DNA of 64,000 bases, from the NCBI RefSeq assembly GCF_000283515.1, contig NC_015976.1:1984001-2048000 (forward strand). Reading direction: 5' to 3'. The notes beneath the pieces were generated by a model, which saw only the letters and a program-made list of their open reading frames with translations, was not told the origin of the DNA and ran no database searches. This document shows, piece after piece, positions 25,478 through 32,933 of the stretch. A program made the position numbers and the translations under genes. Position 1 is the first letter of the stretch; each line of letters starts with the position of its first letter. This DNA is from Sphingobium sp. SYK-6 (lineage in GTDB: Bacteria; Pseudomonadota; Alphaproteobacteria; Sphingomonadales; Sphingomonadaceae).

Positions 25478-27166
25478 ATGAAGCCGATAAAGGGGTTCCC
25501 GTTCAGCCAGTCCATGACAGCGATCTGCGCCATGGCCGCCGCATTCACGCTAGCACCGGGCAGTGCTACCGCGCAGGAGAAGAAGGCCGTCGAGGCCGTG
25601 CCGGAGCGCGCAGGTGCCTATCCCGCGCCCGCGCGCAATGGCGAAGGCATAGGGCCATTCCGCAAGATGGTGATTCGCGGCGTGACGCTGATCGACGGCT
25701 CGGGCGCTCCACCGCGTGGCCCGGTCGACATCGTGATCGAGAACAATGTCATTGCCGACATCAAGCCCGCCGGAACGCCCGGACTGCCGCTCAAGGAAGG
25801 GCGCGAGCCGCGCGACTTCGACTATGAACTCGACGCCACCGGCATGTTCATGACGCCCGGCTTCATCGACATGCACGTGCATGGATCGAGCGCCGACAAG
25901 GCCCCGGATCTCTCCTATTCATACAAGCTGTGGCTCGCGCATGGCGTGACCACGGTGCGCGGCGTCGACCTGGCGCCTTTCGAGATTTCGCTGAGCGAGC
26001 GCGCGCGCTCCGCCCGCAACGAGATCGTCGCCCCGCGCATCTTCGTCTATCAGCGCCCGGGACAAGGCAATGGATGGACCGGCGGACGCGCGAACACGCC
26101 CGAAAAGGTCCGCGAATGGATTCGCTGGGCCGCCAAGCAGGGCATCGACGGCATCAAGATTTCGGCCAACGAGGATCAGCCGCCCGAAGTGCTCGTCGCC
26201 ATCACGGACGAAGCCAAGAAGCTCAACCTCGGCACGGTCGCGCACATTTCGCAGGTCGGCGTGGCCCGTATGAGCGCGCTGGAATTCGGTCGCGCCGGCC
26301 TCGGCACGGTGACCCATTATTATGGCCACTTCGAGTCCATGCTGAAGAACGGCGCGATCCAGAACTGGCCGGTCGATTACAACTACATGGACGAGCAGGA
26401 CCGCTTCGGGAACGTCGCCAATCTCGCGGCGGAAAGCGCCGAGCCCGGTTCCGAGCAATGGTGGGATTATCTCAAGGAGCAGAAGGCCAACAACGTCACC
26501 TTCGATCCCACGATGACCATCTACGTCGCCGGGCGCGACCTCATGCGCCTGCGCAACGCGGACTGGCATGACAAATATACCATGCCGCAGCTGTGGCAAT
26601 TCTACCAATCATCACGCGTGAACCATGGCTCCTATTTCTTCGACTGGACCACGGAAATTGAGGTCAAGTGGAAGAATTTCTACCACAAGTTCATGAGATT
26701 GCTGAACGATTACAAGACGATCGGTGGACGCGTGACGACGGGCTCCGACTCCGGCTTCATCTATCAGCCTTATGGCTTCGGCTATATCCAGGAACTGGAA
26801 CTGCTGCAGGAAGCGGGCTTCAATCCCTCCCAGGTCATCACCGCCGCCACGCTCAACGGCGCCCTGACGCTTTATGAGCCCAAGGGACAGCCTGTGCCAC
26901 CGATCGGCACGGTGCGGGTCGGCAAGCTGGCCGACCTCGTGATCCTCAAGGAAAACCCGCTGCAGAATCTCAAGACCCTGTACGGCACCGGTGCGCTGCG
27001 CCTGAACGAGCAGACCCAGCAGCTCGAACGGGTCGGCGGCGTGTCATACACGGTGAAGGACGGCATCGTTTACGATGCCAAGAAGCTGCTCGCCGACGTC
27101 GCGGACATGGTACGCGCCGAGAAGCGCCGCATGGGCATGCCCGAGGAAGGCCTGCCCCATCCCTGA
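25478..27166 (+). CDS. Secreted amidohydrolase-superfamily protein (prolidase-like), copy 2
   Basis: 562 residues with a signal peptide (M-T-A-I-C-A-M-A-A-A-F core, ending A-T-A-Q-E). The binuclear metal site is complete: H-V-H in F-I-D-M-H-V-H, Lys in D-G-I-K-I-S-A-N, His in V-A-H-I-S, His in V-T-H-Y-Y-G and Asp in T-G-S-D-S-G-F. It is a paralogue of the protein at 14370-16037 with the same C-terminal T-I/V-K-D-G-I-V-Y-D-A. Start 25478 has a strong ACAGGGGGG upstream. It is expected to cleave dipeptides in the periplasm, in the same regulon as the RND pump. Confidence 0.85.
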   Translation: MKPIKGFPFSQSMTAICAMAAAFTLAPGSATAQEKKAVEAVPERAGAYPAPARNGEGIGPFRKMVIRGVTLIDGSGAPPRGPVDIVIENNVIADIKPAGTPGLPLKEGREPRDFDYELDATGMFMTPGFIDMHVHGSSADKAPDLSYSYKLWLAHGVTTVRGVDLAPFEISLSERARSARNEIVAPRIFVYQRPGQGNGWTGGRANTPEKVREWIRWAAKQGIDGIKISANEDQPPEVLVAITDEAKKLNLGTVAHISQVGVARMSALEFGRAGLGTVTHYYGHFESMLKNGAIQNWPVDYNYMDEQDRFGNVANLAAESAEPGSEQWWDYLKEQKANNVTFDPTMTIYVAGRDLMRLRNADWHDKYTMPQLWQFYQSSRVNHGSYFFDWTTEIEVKWKNFYHKFMRLLNDYKTIGGRVTTGSDSGFIYQPYGFGYIQELELLQEAGFNPSQVITAATLNGALTLYEPKGQPVPPIGTVRVGKLADLVILKENPLQNLKTLYGTGALRLNEQTQQLERVGGVSYTVKDGIVYDAKKLLADVADMVRAEKRRMGMPEEGLPHP

Positions 27167-27188
27167 AGGCGCTTGTCGGGGCGTCCAC

Positions 27189-27229
27189 TGCCGGGATCAG
27201 GTCAGCAGCATCATGATCTGGTCCCGGCA
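27189..27229. terminator. Hairpin between convergent amidohydrolase and dehydratase genes
   Basis: A 12-bp stem with one mismatch (TGCCGGGATCAG / CTGGTCCCGGCA) and a 17-base loop lies in the 97-base convergent gap. There is no T tract; it could serve both directions. Confidence 0.4.
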
Positions 27230-27263
27230 CCTGAGCGGCAGGCGCCGCGCCCGGCTCGCATCG

Positions 27264-28286
27264 TCAGAGAGCTGGAAGGTCAGCGAAGCGTGCCGGCAGC
27301 GCGAAGCCGTAGCGGAGCGGATCATCCTCCCGCAGCTGGAACTCCGCGGTGCCGGTATAGCTTGACTGGCCGGCCACGCGGACCCGGCATGTCATGCGCC
27401 CGTCTGCTTCTTCGGTGGAGACGACCGATGCGCTGAATGCCCCGCCTGTCGGTCCGGCGAAGCGACGGGTCATGCCGGGCGCAATCAGCCCGCGTGCATG
27501 ATCGCGCGCCAGACGCGCCGTGACGCCGCTACCGGTCGGGCTGCGATCGATCTGGCCTTCCGCGAACACGCACAGGTTGAACGTCGGCTGATCCGGCGCC
27601 ACATCATCGATCAGGATCGTGCCATAGAGAAAGGCAAGATCGGGCGCTTCGTCATGGCGGATGTCGAGCTGCGCCCGCCCTGCACTGGTCAGTCGCGTGC
27701 CAAGCTCAATCAGTTGCGCCAATGGCGCGTTGAGGAAATCGATGCCGAGCGATGAGCTGGGCAGGATGAGATAATAAGCCCCGCCATAAGCCAGATCGCA
27801 TGTGACGCTACCCAATCCCGGCACATCCAGAGCGATATCGCGGCCGGCGAGAAAGGCCGGCACGCTGATAAAGCTCGTCTCGACGACCTGGCCTTCCCGG
27901 ATCAGGCACGTCACCTCGACCACGCCGCAAGGCAATTCCAGCCCGAAACTTACATCCTCGCCGGATGCGGTCACCTGTCCGCTTTCCACCAGCCACTTGC
28001 CCAGTGCGATGGTCGCATGGCCGCACATGGTGCTGTATCCCTCATTATGTGTGAAGAGGGCGGCCGCCGCGGCGCCGGGCTGTGTCGGCGCGACGGGGAT
28101 CACGCCATACATGCCGGCATGACCGCGAGGCTCGAGCATCAGCGCGCGCCGGAGATGGTCATGATGCGCCCGCGCGTCGCGTCGCTTGGCCAGAATGTCG
28201 TCGCCCACCAGCACGGGATAGCCGCCCGTGACGATGCGGACAGGCTCGCCGCATGTGTGCATGTCCAGAACCGAGAGGCGCTCCAT
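27264..28286 (-). CDS. Proline racemase superfamily enzyme, probable trans-3-hydroxy-L-proline dehydratase
   Basis: 340 residues, full length. The first catalytic motif M-C-G-H-A keeps the Cys (C88). The second, normally D-R-S-P-C-G-T-G in proline racemases and 4-hydroxyproline epimerases, is D-R-S-P-T-G-S-G with T251. A Cys/Thr pair is the known signature of trans-3-hydroxy-L-proline dehydratases (as in human L3HYPDH and bacterial relatives), which produce delta1-pyrroline-2-carboxylate. The Ldh2-family protein at 1710-2729 could then reduce that to L-proline. AGGGGAAAAG lies before the ATG. No copy of the CGTATAC operator is in front of it. The catalytic assignment rests on the motif. Confidence 0.82.
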   Translation of the reverse strand: MERLSVLDMHTCGEPVRIVTGGYPVLVGDDILAKRRDARAHHDHLRRALMLEPRGHAGMYGVIPVAPTQPGAAAAALFTHNEGYSTMCGHATIALGKWLVESGQVTASGEDVSFGLELPCGVVEVTCLIREGQVVETSFISVPAFLAGRDIALDVPGLGSVTCDLAYGGAYYLILPSSSLGIDFLNAPLAQLIELGTRLTSAGRAQLDIRHDEAPDLAFLYGTILIDDVAPDQPTFNLCVFAEGQIDRSPTGSGVTARLARDHARGLIAPGMTRRFAGPTGGAFSASVVSTEEADGRMTCRVRVAGQSSYTGTAEFQLREDDPLRYGFALPARFADLPAL

Positions 28287-28411
28287 CGACTTTTCCCCTT
28301 CCCTGCCCAGCTGCGCGATCGCCGATCGCGCTGATAAACGCCGGAAGACTGCTGAGCCAACGCCATTCCGGCCATGACGCGCCGATTTACGCGAAGTCCA
28401 CCCCTGCCACC

Positions 28412-30796
28412 TCAGGGTCGATCAGGGAGCCTCAGCCGCACCACCGACTCCGGGGCATCGTGAAGGCGCAGATAGAGGCTGTCCCCCTGCGGGCGGGGCA
28501 ATGAAAGACTGGTGCCGACGAAGCCGTCCGGGACCGTCACCGGCCTCGCGAACTGCGCATCGTCGGCAATCGCGGCGATCACGAACAGGTCGCGCCCGTC
28601 CAGGCGACAATCGCCCCCTTCCGAGGGACAAGCGACACGCTCGACGGCAGGCAGGCGGACGATCCGCACCAGCGGCTGCCAGTCACCCGAGACATCGCCC
28701 CGGCTCGGACGGAAACGGATCTCGCCAACAGCGCTCGCACCAAGCAGCGCCTGAGGTTCGATCGTCGCGACGGCGACATCCGTGCCAATGCGCTGCAACT
28801 CCCCGTCCGCCACACTCAACCGATGGCTGGCAGTGCCATCAGCCGTGGCGATCTCGATCGCGTCCTGCGCGCCGATGCCGCCTTGCGCATAACGCAGGGA
28901 AAAGGTGAGGCGGGCAGCCGGCGGCACAATGTCCTCCGGCAGCGCCAGCGCGAGAGCGTCCGGGACCGCAGGCATGGAGACATTGCGATCGACAACGACC
29001 GCACTGGGCCGGGCGGGTGCAATGGTGGCCCGCACATTCGCTGTTCGCCCATCCCGCATGGTCACCCGGGCCTGTGCTTCCCCGGGCTGCGCGGCGATCG
29101 GCGCTTCGCTGGCGAGTTCGAGCCGGTCGCCTTCCTTGGCGCGCGTGAGATCGCCTGGCGTGAAGCGGGCCTCGCCGATCTGGAGCTGGGCGACCTGATC
29201 GAGCCGGGCGCCCGACAGGACACCGGCCTTGTCGCCGGCATGGAGCAGAAAGCCGTCCAGACGGCTGGCCTCGCGCAGCGCCTTGAGCGGCAGGACGGTG
29301 GGCGTCTCGGCGCCGTAATGCGACACAAGCAAAGTCAGGGAACCCGGCGCCATGTCCTCGAGCGGGAGCGTCACCGTCACGTCCTGCGCCGAGTTGGCTT
29401 TCCAGGTCAGGCCCCGCAGCGCGCCTGCTCCATCGCGCAGTTCCACCTTCTCGATACAGGCCGCGCCCTCGCCGCGCAGCACGAGCGGCTGCTCGCGGCC
29501 GACCACGACATTCGTCTGCTCGGCCTTCCACGAAGCGGGCGCGACGGTCTGCACGCGGACCGACGGTCCCTCGAAATCATCGAAGCCCCAGCGCCCGTTC
29601 AGCTTGGCCTCGCTCACACCTCCCGTGGGTTTGCGATCGCCCGGCGCAGTCACCACAAAGGCACCACGGGCCGGGTCGGGCGACAGCGGCAAGTCCGTGG
29701 TCCCGCCGTCATCAGTCTTGAGCCGGAGCGAAAGATCCCGCGCATAGGATGTTGCATGGAACAGCGCTGCGCCCTCGATCGGCAACTCCAGATCCGGCCG
29801 GTTCAGGCACATCATGCCTTTGGCTCGCGGGCGCAGCACGGGCGGCGTCGCCGGGCCGATCGGCGGCATCGGCACCACCAGCACCGAGCGCGGATTCTGG
29901 AAGGAGGGCGCTTCGTTGAGCTGCAGCCGGGTCTCGTCTCCCCGGCCGATCGCCAGTGCCGGCAGATATTGATACTGCGCCGTGCGAAACGCGCCGAACA
30001 GCTTGGCCAGATCGCGCGCAAGCCCGATATAGGGGCTGTAGTAGCCCGCCCCGGCCTCCCGCGTCGCGGCGATGCGATAGGCGACGTCCGCAGGCGCGCC
30101 CGTCAGCGTCTCGGTGAGCGTCGCGCCGCGATTGATCTGCAGCACCATGCGTTCGCGATTCTGCGTCAGGCATGCGGCCTGCTGGGCACGCGGATGCTTG
30201 AGGCACTCGGCGTCGAGCTTGATTCCCAGCGAATTGGCAAGCACCGGCGAAACCTGGCCGAGGCGCTCGGGCGCCGCTTCATCGAGCTTGGCGATCCCGG
30301 CAATGAATGTCTCCAGGCGCGCCCGGTCGAGCGAAGCCTGATACAGGTCCTGCGTTGCCCGCAGGAACACGCCGGGCTTGCCGCGAACGCCACTGACCAC
30401 GGCATCGCGCCCGCCGCCGGTTTCCGGTGCCAGGAACGCGATCGCCTGTTCCGCACCCTCCGGGATCTCGACCGAGAGCGTGCTTTTCTTGGGCTTCCAG
30501 GTCTCGGCTTCCACGAACCAGTCCTTCGGCGGCGGATTGGTGGCACCGCGCAGAAAGCCGACGATGAGGAGATAACGGGCGGACTGATCCTCCGGGAGAT
30601 TGGCGCGCAGGGTCAGCCGATCGCCGGGCTGGAGCGCCGGCACCTGCGCGAGCGGCAGGGTCGTCTCGCCGCGCGTGACCGTCACGGTGAGAGTCGGTCC
30701 GGTGAGATCGAACATCGTGCTCTGGGCCTGAGCGCCGCTCAGGGGGGCCACGCACATGATGAGGGAAAGCGCCAGGCGAAGGAGAAAGCGAGCCAT
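28412..30796 (-). CDS. Large secreted protein of unknown function
   Basis: 794 residues with a clear signal peptide (M-A-R-F-L-L-R-L-A-L-S-L-I then A-Q-A-Q). The mature part is rich in short beta-strand-like segments with many G-D and P-x-D turns, no membrane segments and no catalytic motif I can name. An early part (about 20-115) reads like a DUF4384-type surface-presentation domain (T-R-G-E-T-T-L-P-L, G-D-R-L-T-L-R-A-N). The later part looks like repeated Ig-like domains. ATG 30796 has AGGAGGGGC immediately upstream. It is upstream of, and in the same orientation as, the dehydratase (125-base gap). I do not recognise the family with confidence. Confidence 0.7.
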   Translation of the reverse strand: MARFLLRLALSLIMCVAPLSGAQAQSTMFDLTGPTLTVTVTRGETTLPLAQVPALQPGDRLTLRANLPEDQSARYLLIVGFLRGATNPPPKDWFVEAETWKPKKSTLSVEIPEGAEQAIAFLAPETGGGRDAVVSGVRGKPGVFLRATQDLYQASLDRARLETFIAGIAKLDEAAPERLGQVSPVLANSLGIKLDAECLKHPRAQQAACLTQNRERMVLQINRGATLTETLTGAPADVAYRIAATREAGAGYYSPYIGLARDLAKLFGAFRTAQYQYLPALAIGRGDETRLQLNEAPSFQNPRSVLVVPMPPIGPATPPVLRPRAKGMMCLNRPDLELPIEGAALFHATSYARDLSLRLKTDDGGTTDLPLSPDPARGAFVVTAPGDRKPTGGVSEAKLNGRWGFDDFEGPSVRVQTVAPASWKAEQTNVVVGREQPLVLRGEGAACIEKVELRDGAGALRGLTWKANSAQDVTVTLPLEDMAPGSLTLLVSHYGAETPTVLPLKALREASRLDGFLLHAGDKAGVLSGARLDQVAQLQIGEARFTPGDLTRAKEGDRLELASEAPIAAQPGEAQARVTMRDGRTANVRATIAPARPSAVVVDRNVSMPAVPDALALALPEDIVPPAARLTFSLRYAQGGIGAQDAIEIATADGTASHRLSVADGELQRIGTDVAVATIEPQALLGASAVGEIRFRPSRGDVSGDWQPLVRIVRLPAVERVACPSEGGDCRLDGRDLFVIAAIADDAQFARPVTVPDGFVGTSLSLPRPQGDSLYLRLHDAPESVVRLRLPDRP

Positions 30797-30909
30797 GCCC
30801 CTCCTATAAGTTGGGGGACCTGGCGGCGCCATCCATGAAGTTCTGCAACTCTGTAAGGAAAACCGGTCCCGGAGCAGAGGTTTCCGGGGGGGTAGTACGA
30901 AACATGGAG

Positions 30910-31470
30910 TTAGTCGCCTGGCGCGAAAGCGGCATAGCGCTCGCGCCATGCCGCCACTTCATCCTCCAGATGCGCGGGCGCCGGATCCCCCGAGATGACG
31001 AGCCGTGCGACATCGGTCTCGGGATGCATCAACATCTTCCTTGATCCATCGCTGAACCAGACGGGGACCAGGCGATCGCACAGGCTGTCGAGAATGGCTT
31101 TCGCCATGCCATTCTCTATCGCGTCGCTGCCGTCGAGCTTGCGGACGTTGATTGAAACGCCCTCCAGACAGTTGCGTGGTTCCCGGACGAAATTGAGCGA
31201 GACCAGGAGGCCGGATCGATCCGGGCGAGCGTCATCAGGCATTTCCGCGACCCTGCGCCAGGCGCAAAACCACGTCCGGCAGATGTGAGGACGCACGGCA
31301 TGGATCCCGCATCCCTTTGAAGTCAGGTGAGAACAAGCCGTTCCCGCCGGCTTCTTGAAATCGGGCGTATCGACTGTGAGGACATTGCAGCACGCAACGC
31401 AATCACCGCAGGCGCGATCGGCAAGGACGGGCCCGAGCAGGGCGGTTTCCAGATCGGGCGCGGCGGACAT
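30910..31470 (-). CDS. YkgJ-type CxxCxxxCC cluster protein
   Basis: 186 residues. The N-terminal half holds C-G-D-C-V-A-C-C (the C-x-x-C-x-x-C-C pattern), then C-S-H-L-T-S-K-G-C-G-I-H and R-P-H-I-C-R-T-W-F-C, the spacing of the YkgJ/UPF0153 zinc- or iron-binding family. The C-terminal part lacks known motifs. The biochemical role of this family is poorly defined. It lies just upstream of the large secreted protein in the same orientation. Confidence 0.8.
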   Translation of the reverse strand: MSAAPDLETALLGPVLADRACGDCVACCNVLTVDTPDFKKPAGTACSHLTSKGCGIHAVRPHICRTWFCAWRRVAEMPDDARPDRSGLLVSLNFVREPRNCLEGVSINVRKLDGSDAIENGMAKAILDSLCDRLVPVWFSDGSRKMLMHPETDVARLVISGDPAPAHLEDEVAAWRERYAAFAPGD

Positions 31471-31545
31471 AAACGCAGGGACTGCCTTGCCTCCGGCGCG
31501 AATGCAAGGGTGCCGGGCCGGACGATATGCCCCCCGGACGCACGA

Positions 31546-31695
31546 AGGCCCCCATCGGGATTACCGAGGGGGGCCTGTGTGTGTGGTGTTGTTTGGTTGC
31601 GGGAGGGCGATCCAACCGTGACCGACAAAAGCTAGGAAAATCTGGTTTGTCGGTATCGTTGGTTGCGGGGGCTCGCAACCACCGAGACCGACAAA
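31546..31695. ncRNA. Cluster of hairpins (candidate structured RNA or repeat)
   Basis: Three hairpins follow one another in a non-coding gap. The first pairs AGGCCCCC (31546-31553) with GGGGGCCT (31569-31576) and has an inner CGG/CCG pairing. The second is GGTTG/CAACC at 31595-31617. The third is a nested 49-base stem-loop at 31647-31695 with outer arms TTTGTCGGT/ACCGACAAA and inner arms GGTTGCG/CGCAACC. Units at 31595-31629 and 31661-31695 are both 35 bases, begin GGTTGCGGG and end GACCGACAAA, so one looks like a diverged copy of the other. Transcription and direction are unknown. Confidence 0.35.
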
Positions 31696-31762
31696 CTTTG
31701 AAGGTGAAAATTTAAAGCGGCCCCACCCCAATTTCTGAAGCTCAGTAACCGATTCTAGAGCC

Positions 31763-31860
31763 TTACGCGGCTACGGTCTGCTTTTCCGCAGCAGTCAACA
31801 AAGACCGGTCGATCATATGAGCTTCAATGAAAATCCGGTCCTCGCTGAAGCTACCAATTA
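31763..31860 (-). pseudogene. C-terminal gene remnant cut by the IS5 element
   Basis: About 32 codons read leftward from the IS edge to a TAA at 31763-31765, with protein-like composition (S-E-D-R-I-F-I-E-A-H-M-I-D-R-S-L-L). There is no start codon and the IS begins at its upstream side. I do not recognise the parent protein. Confidence 0.3.
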
Positions 31861-32704
31861 GGCTCAGGACTCATTGATTGAGCCAGAAGATGACGGCGGC
31901 GGCGATACAGATGGCGGACATGAAGGTGTGGGCGCAACGGTCGTATCGGGTGTGGATGCGCCGCCAGTCCTTGAGCTTGCAGAACATGTTTTCGATCTTG
32001 TGGCGCTGACGATAGAGCGCAGCGTCGTGCGGGATTGGCACCTTCCGGTTCTTCTTTGAGGGAATACAGGCGGTGATGTTGCGCTCCGCAAGCGCCTTGC
32101 GGAACCAGTCGGCGTCATAGCCTCGATCGCCGAGCAAGGCTTTGGCGGGAGGCAAGGCGTCGAGCATCAGGGCAGCGCCCTTGTAGTCGCTCATCTGGCC
32201 CTCGCTCAGCAGCATGACCAGCGGCCGGCCCTTGCCGTCGCAGACGGTGTGGAGCTTCGAGTTCAGGCCGCCCTTGGTGCGTCCGATACGTCTGGGAACA
32301 TCCCCTTTTTGAGCAGGCTTGCCGCCGTCCGGTGTGCTTTCAGGTGGGTTGCATCTATCATCAACTGGTCGGGCTTGCCGCCCTTCGCCGCGAGGGCCGC
32401 GAAGATCTTGTTGAACACGCCGAGCCGGCTCCACCGGATGAAGCGGTTGTAGATCGTCTTCGGCGGGCCATAATCGGCAGGCGCATCGCGCCACCGCAGG
32501 CCGTTCCTGATCACGAAGATGATCCCGCTGATGATCCGACGGTCGTCCACCCGTGGCACCCCGTGCGATAGCGGAAAATATGGCTCGATCCGGCGCATCT
32601 GCGCTTCCGACAACCAGAGCAGGTCACTCATCACGACGTCTCCTCACGCCGTCATTGAATCAACCCTTCGCTATCACCGCAAGCGATTTAATAGGTCCTG
32701 AGCC
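31861..32704 (-). mobile_element. IS5-family insertion sequence (844 bp)
   Basis: Terminal inverted repeats GGCTCAGGAC (31861-31870) and GTCCTGAGCC (32695-32704) are flanked by TA on each side (31859-31860 and 32705-32706), suggesting a 2-bp target duplication. It carries a two-frame transposase read leftward. The element is apparently intact. Confidence 0.8.
31871..32634 (-). CDS. IS5-family DDE transposase made by programmed -1 frameshift
   Basis: Two overlapping leftward frames encode one transposase. The first (32634 to 32263) has the N-terminal part with W-R-D-A-P-A-D-Y-G-P and the first catalytic Asp in L-M-I-D-A-T-H. The second (continuing to 31871) has the second Asp in L-L-G-D-R-G-Y-D and the Glu in H-K-I-E-N-M-F. 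They join at a CAAAAAG slippery run (on the leftward strand of 32304-32310), typical for this IS group. The DDE set is complete, so the element may be active. The full product would be about 254 residues. Confidence 0.85.
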
Positions 32705-32933
32705 TAGCTCTGCGGAGTGGTCTGTCGGCGATGCTCCTGATTCTGGCCTTTGGGCAATCAAGCGTGAGTTCCAAAGGCAGCCGTTCATTCATGACGCGCG
32801 AATAGCCGCCGTCTATGGAATCAAGCTGAGACAGCTGTCGTCAGTACAGTCCATTTGGCCGGACCCGATAGATCGCTATTTTATCTTTTTTTAGTCGATG
32901 GGCTTGTTTAGCTTGCCAGCTGGAGGGGGCTTC

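Noticed and set aside
27264..28286. Annotation as 4-hydroxyproline epimerase or proline racemase
   Set aside because: The second catalytic Cys is Thr, which fits the dehydratase branch.
31595..31695. CRISPR-like repeats
   Set aside because: Only two diverged units, no spacer regularity and no cas genes.
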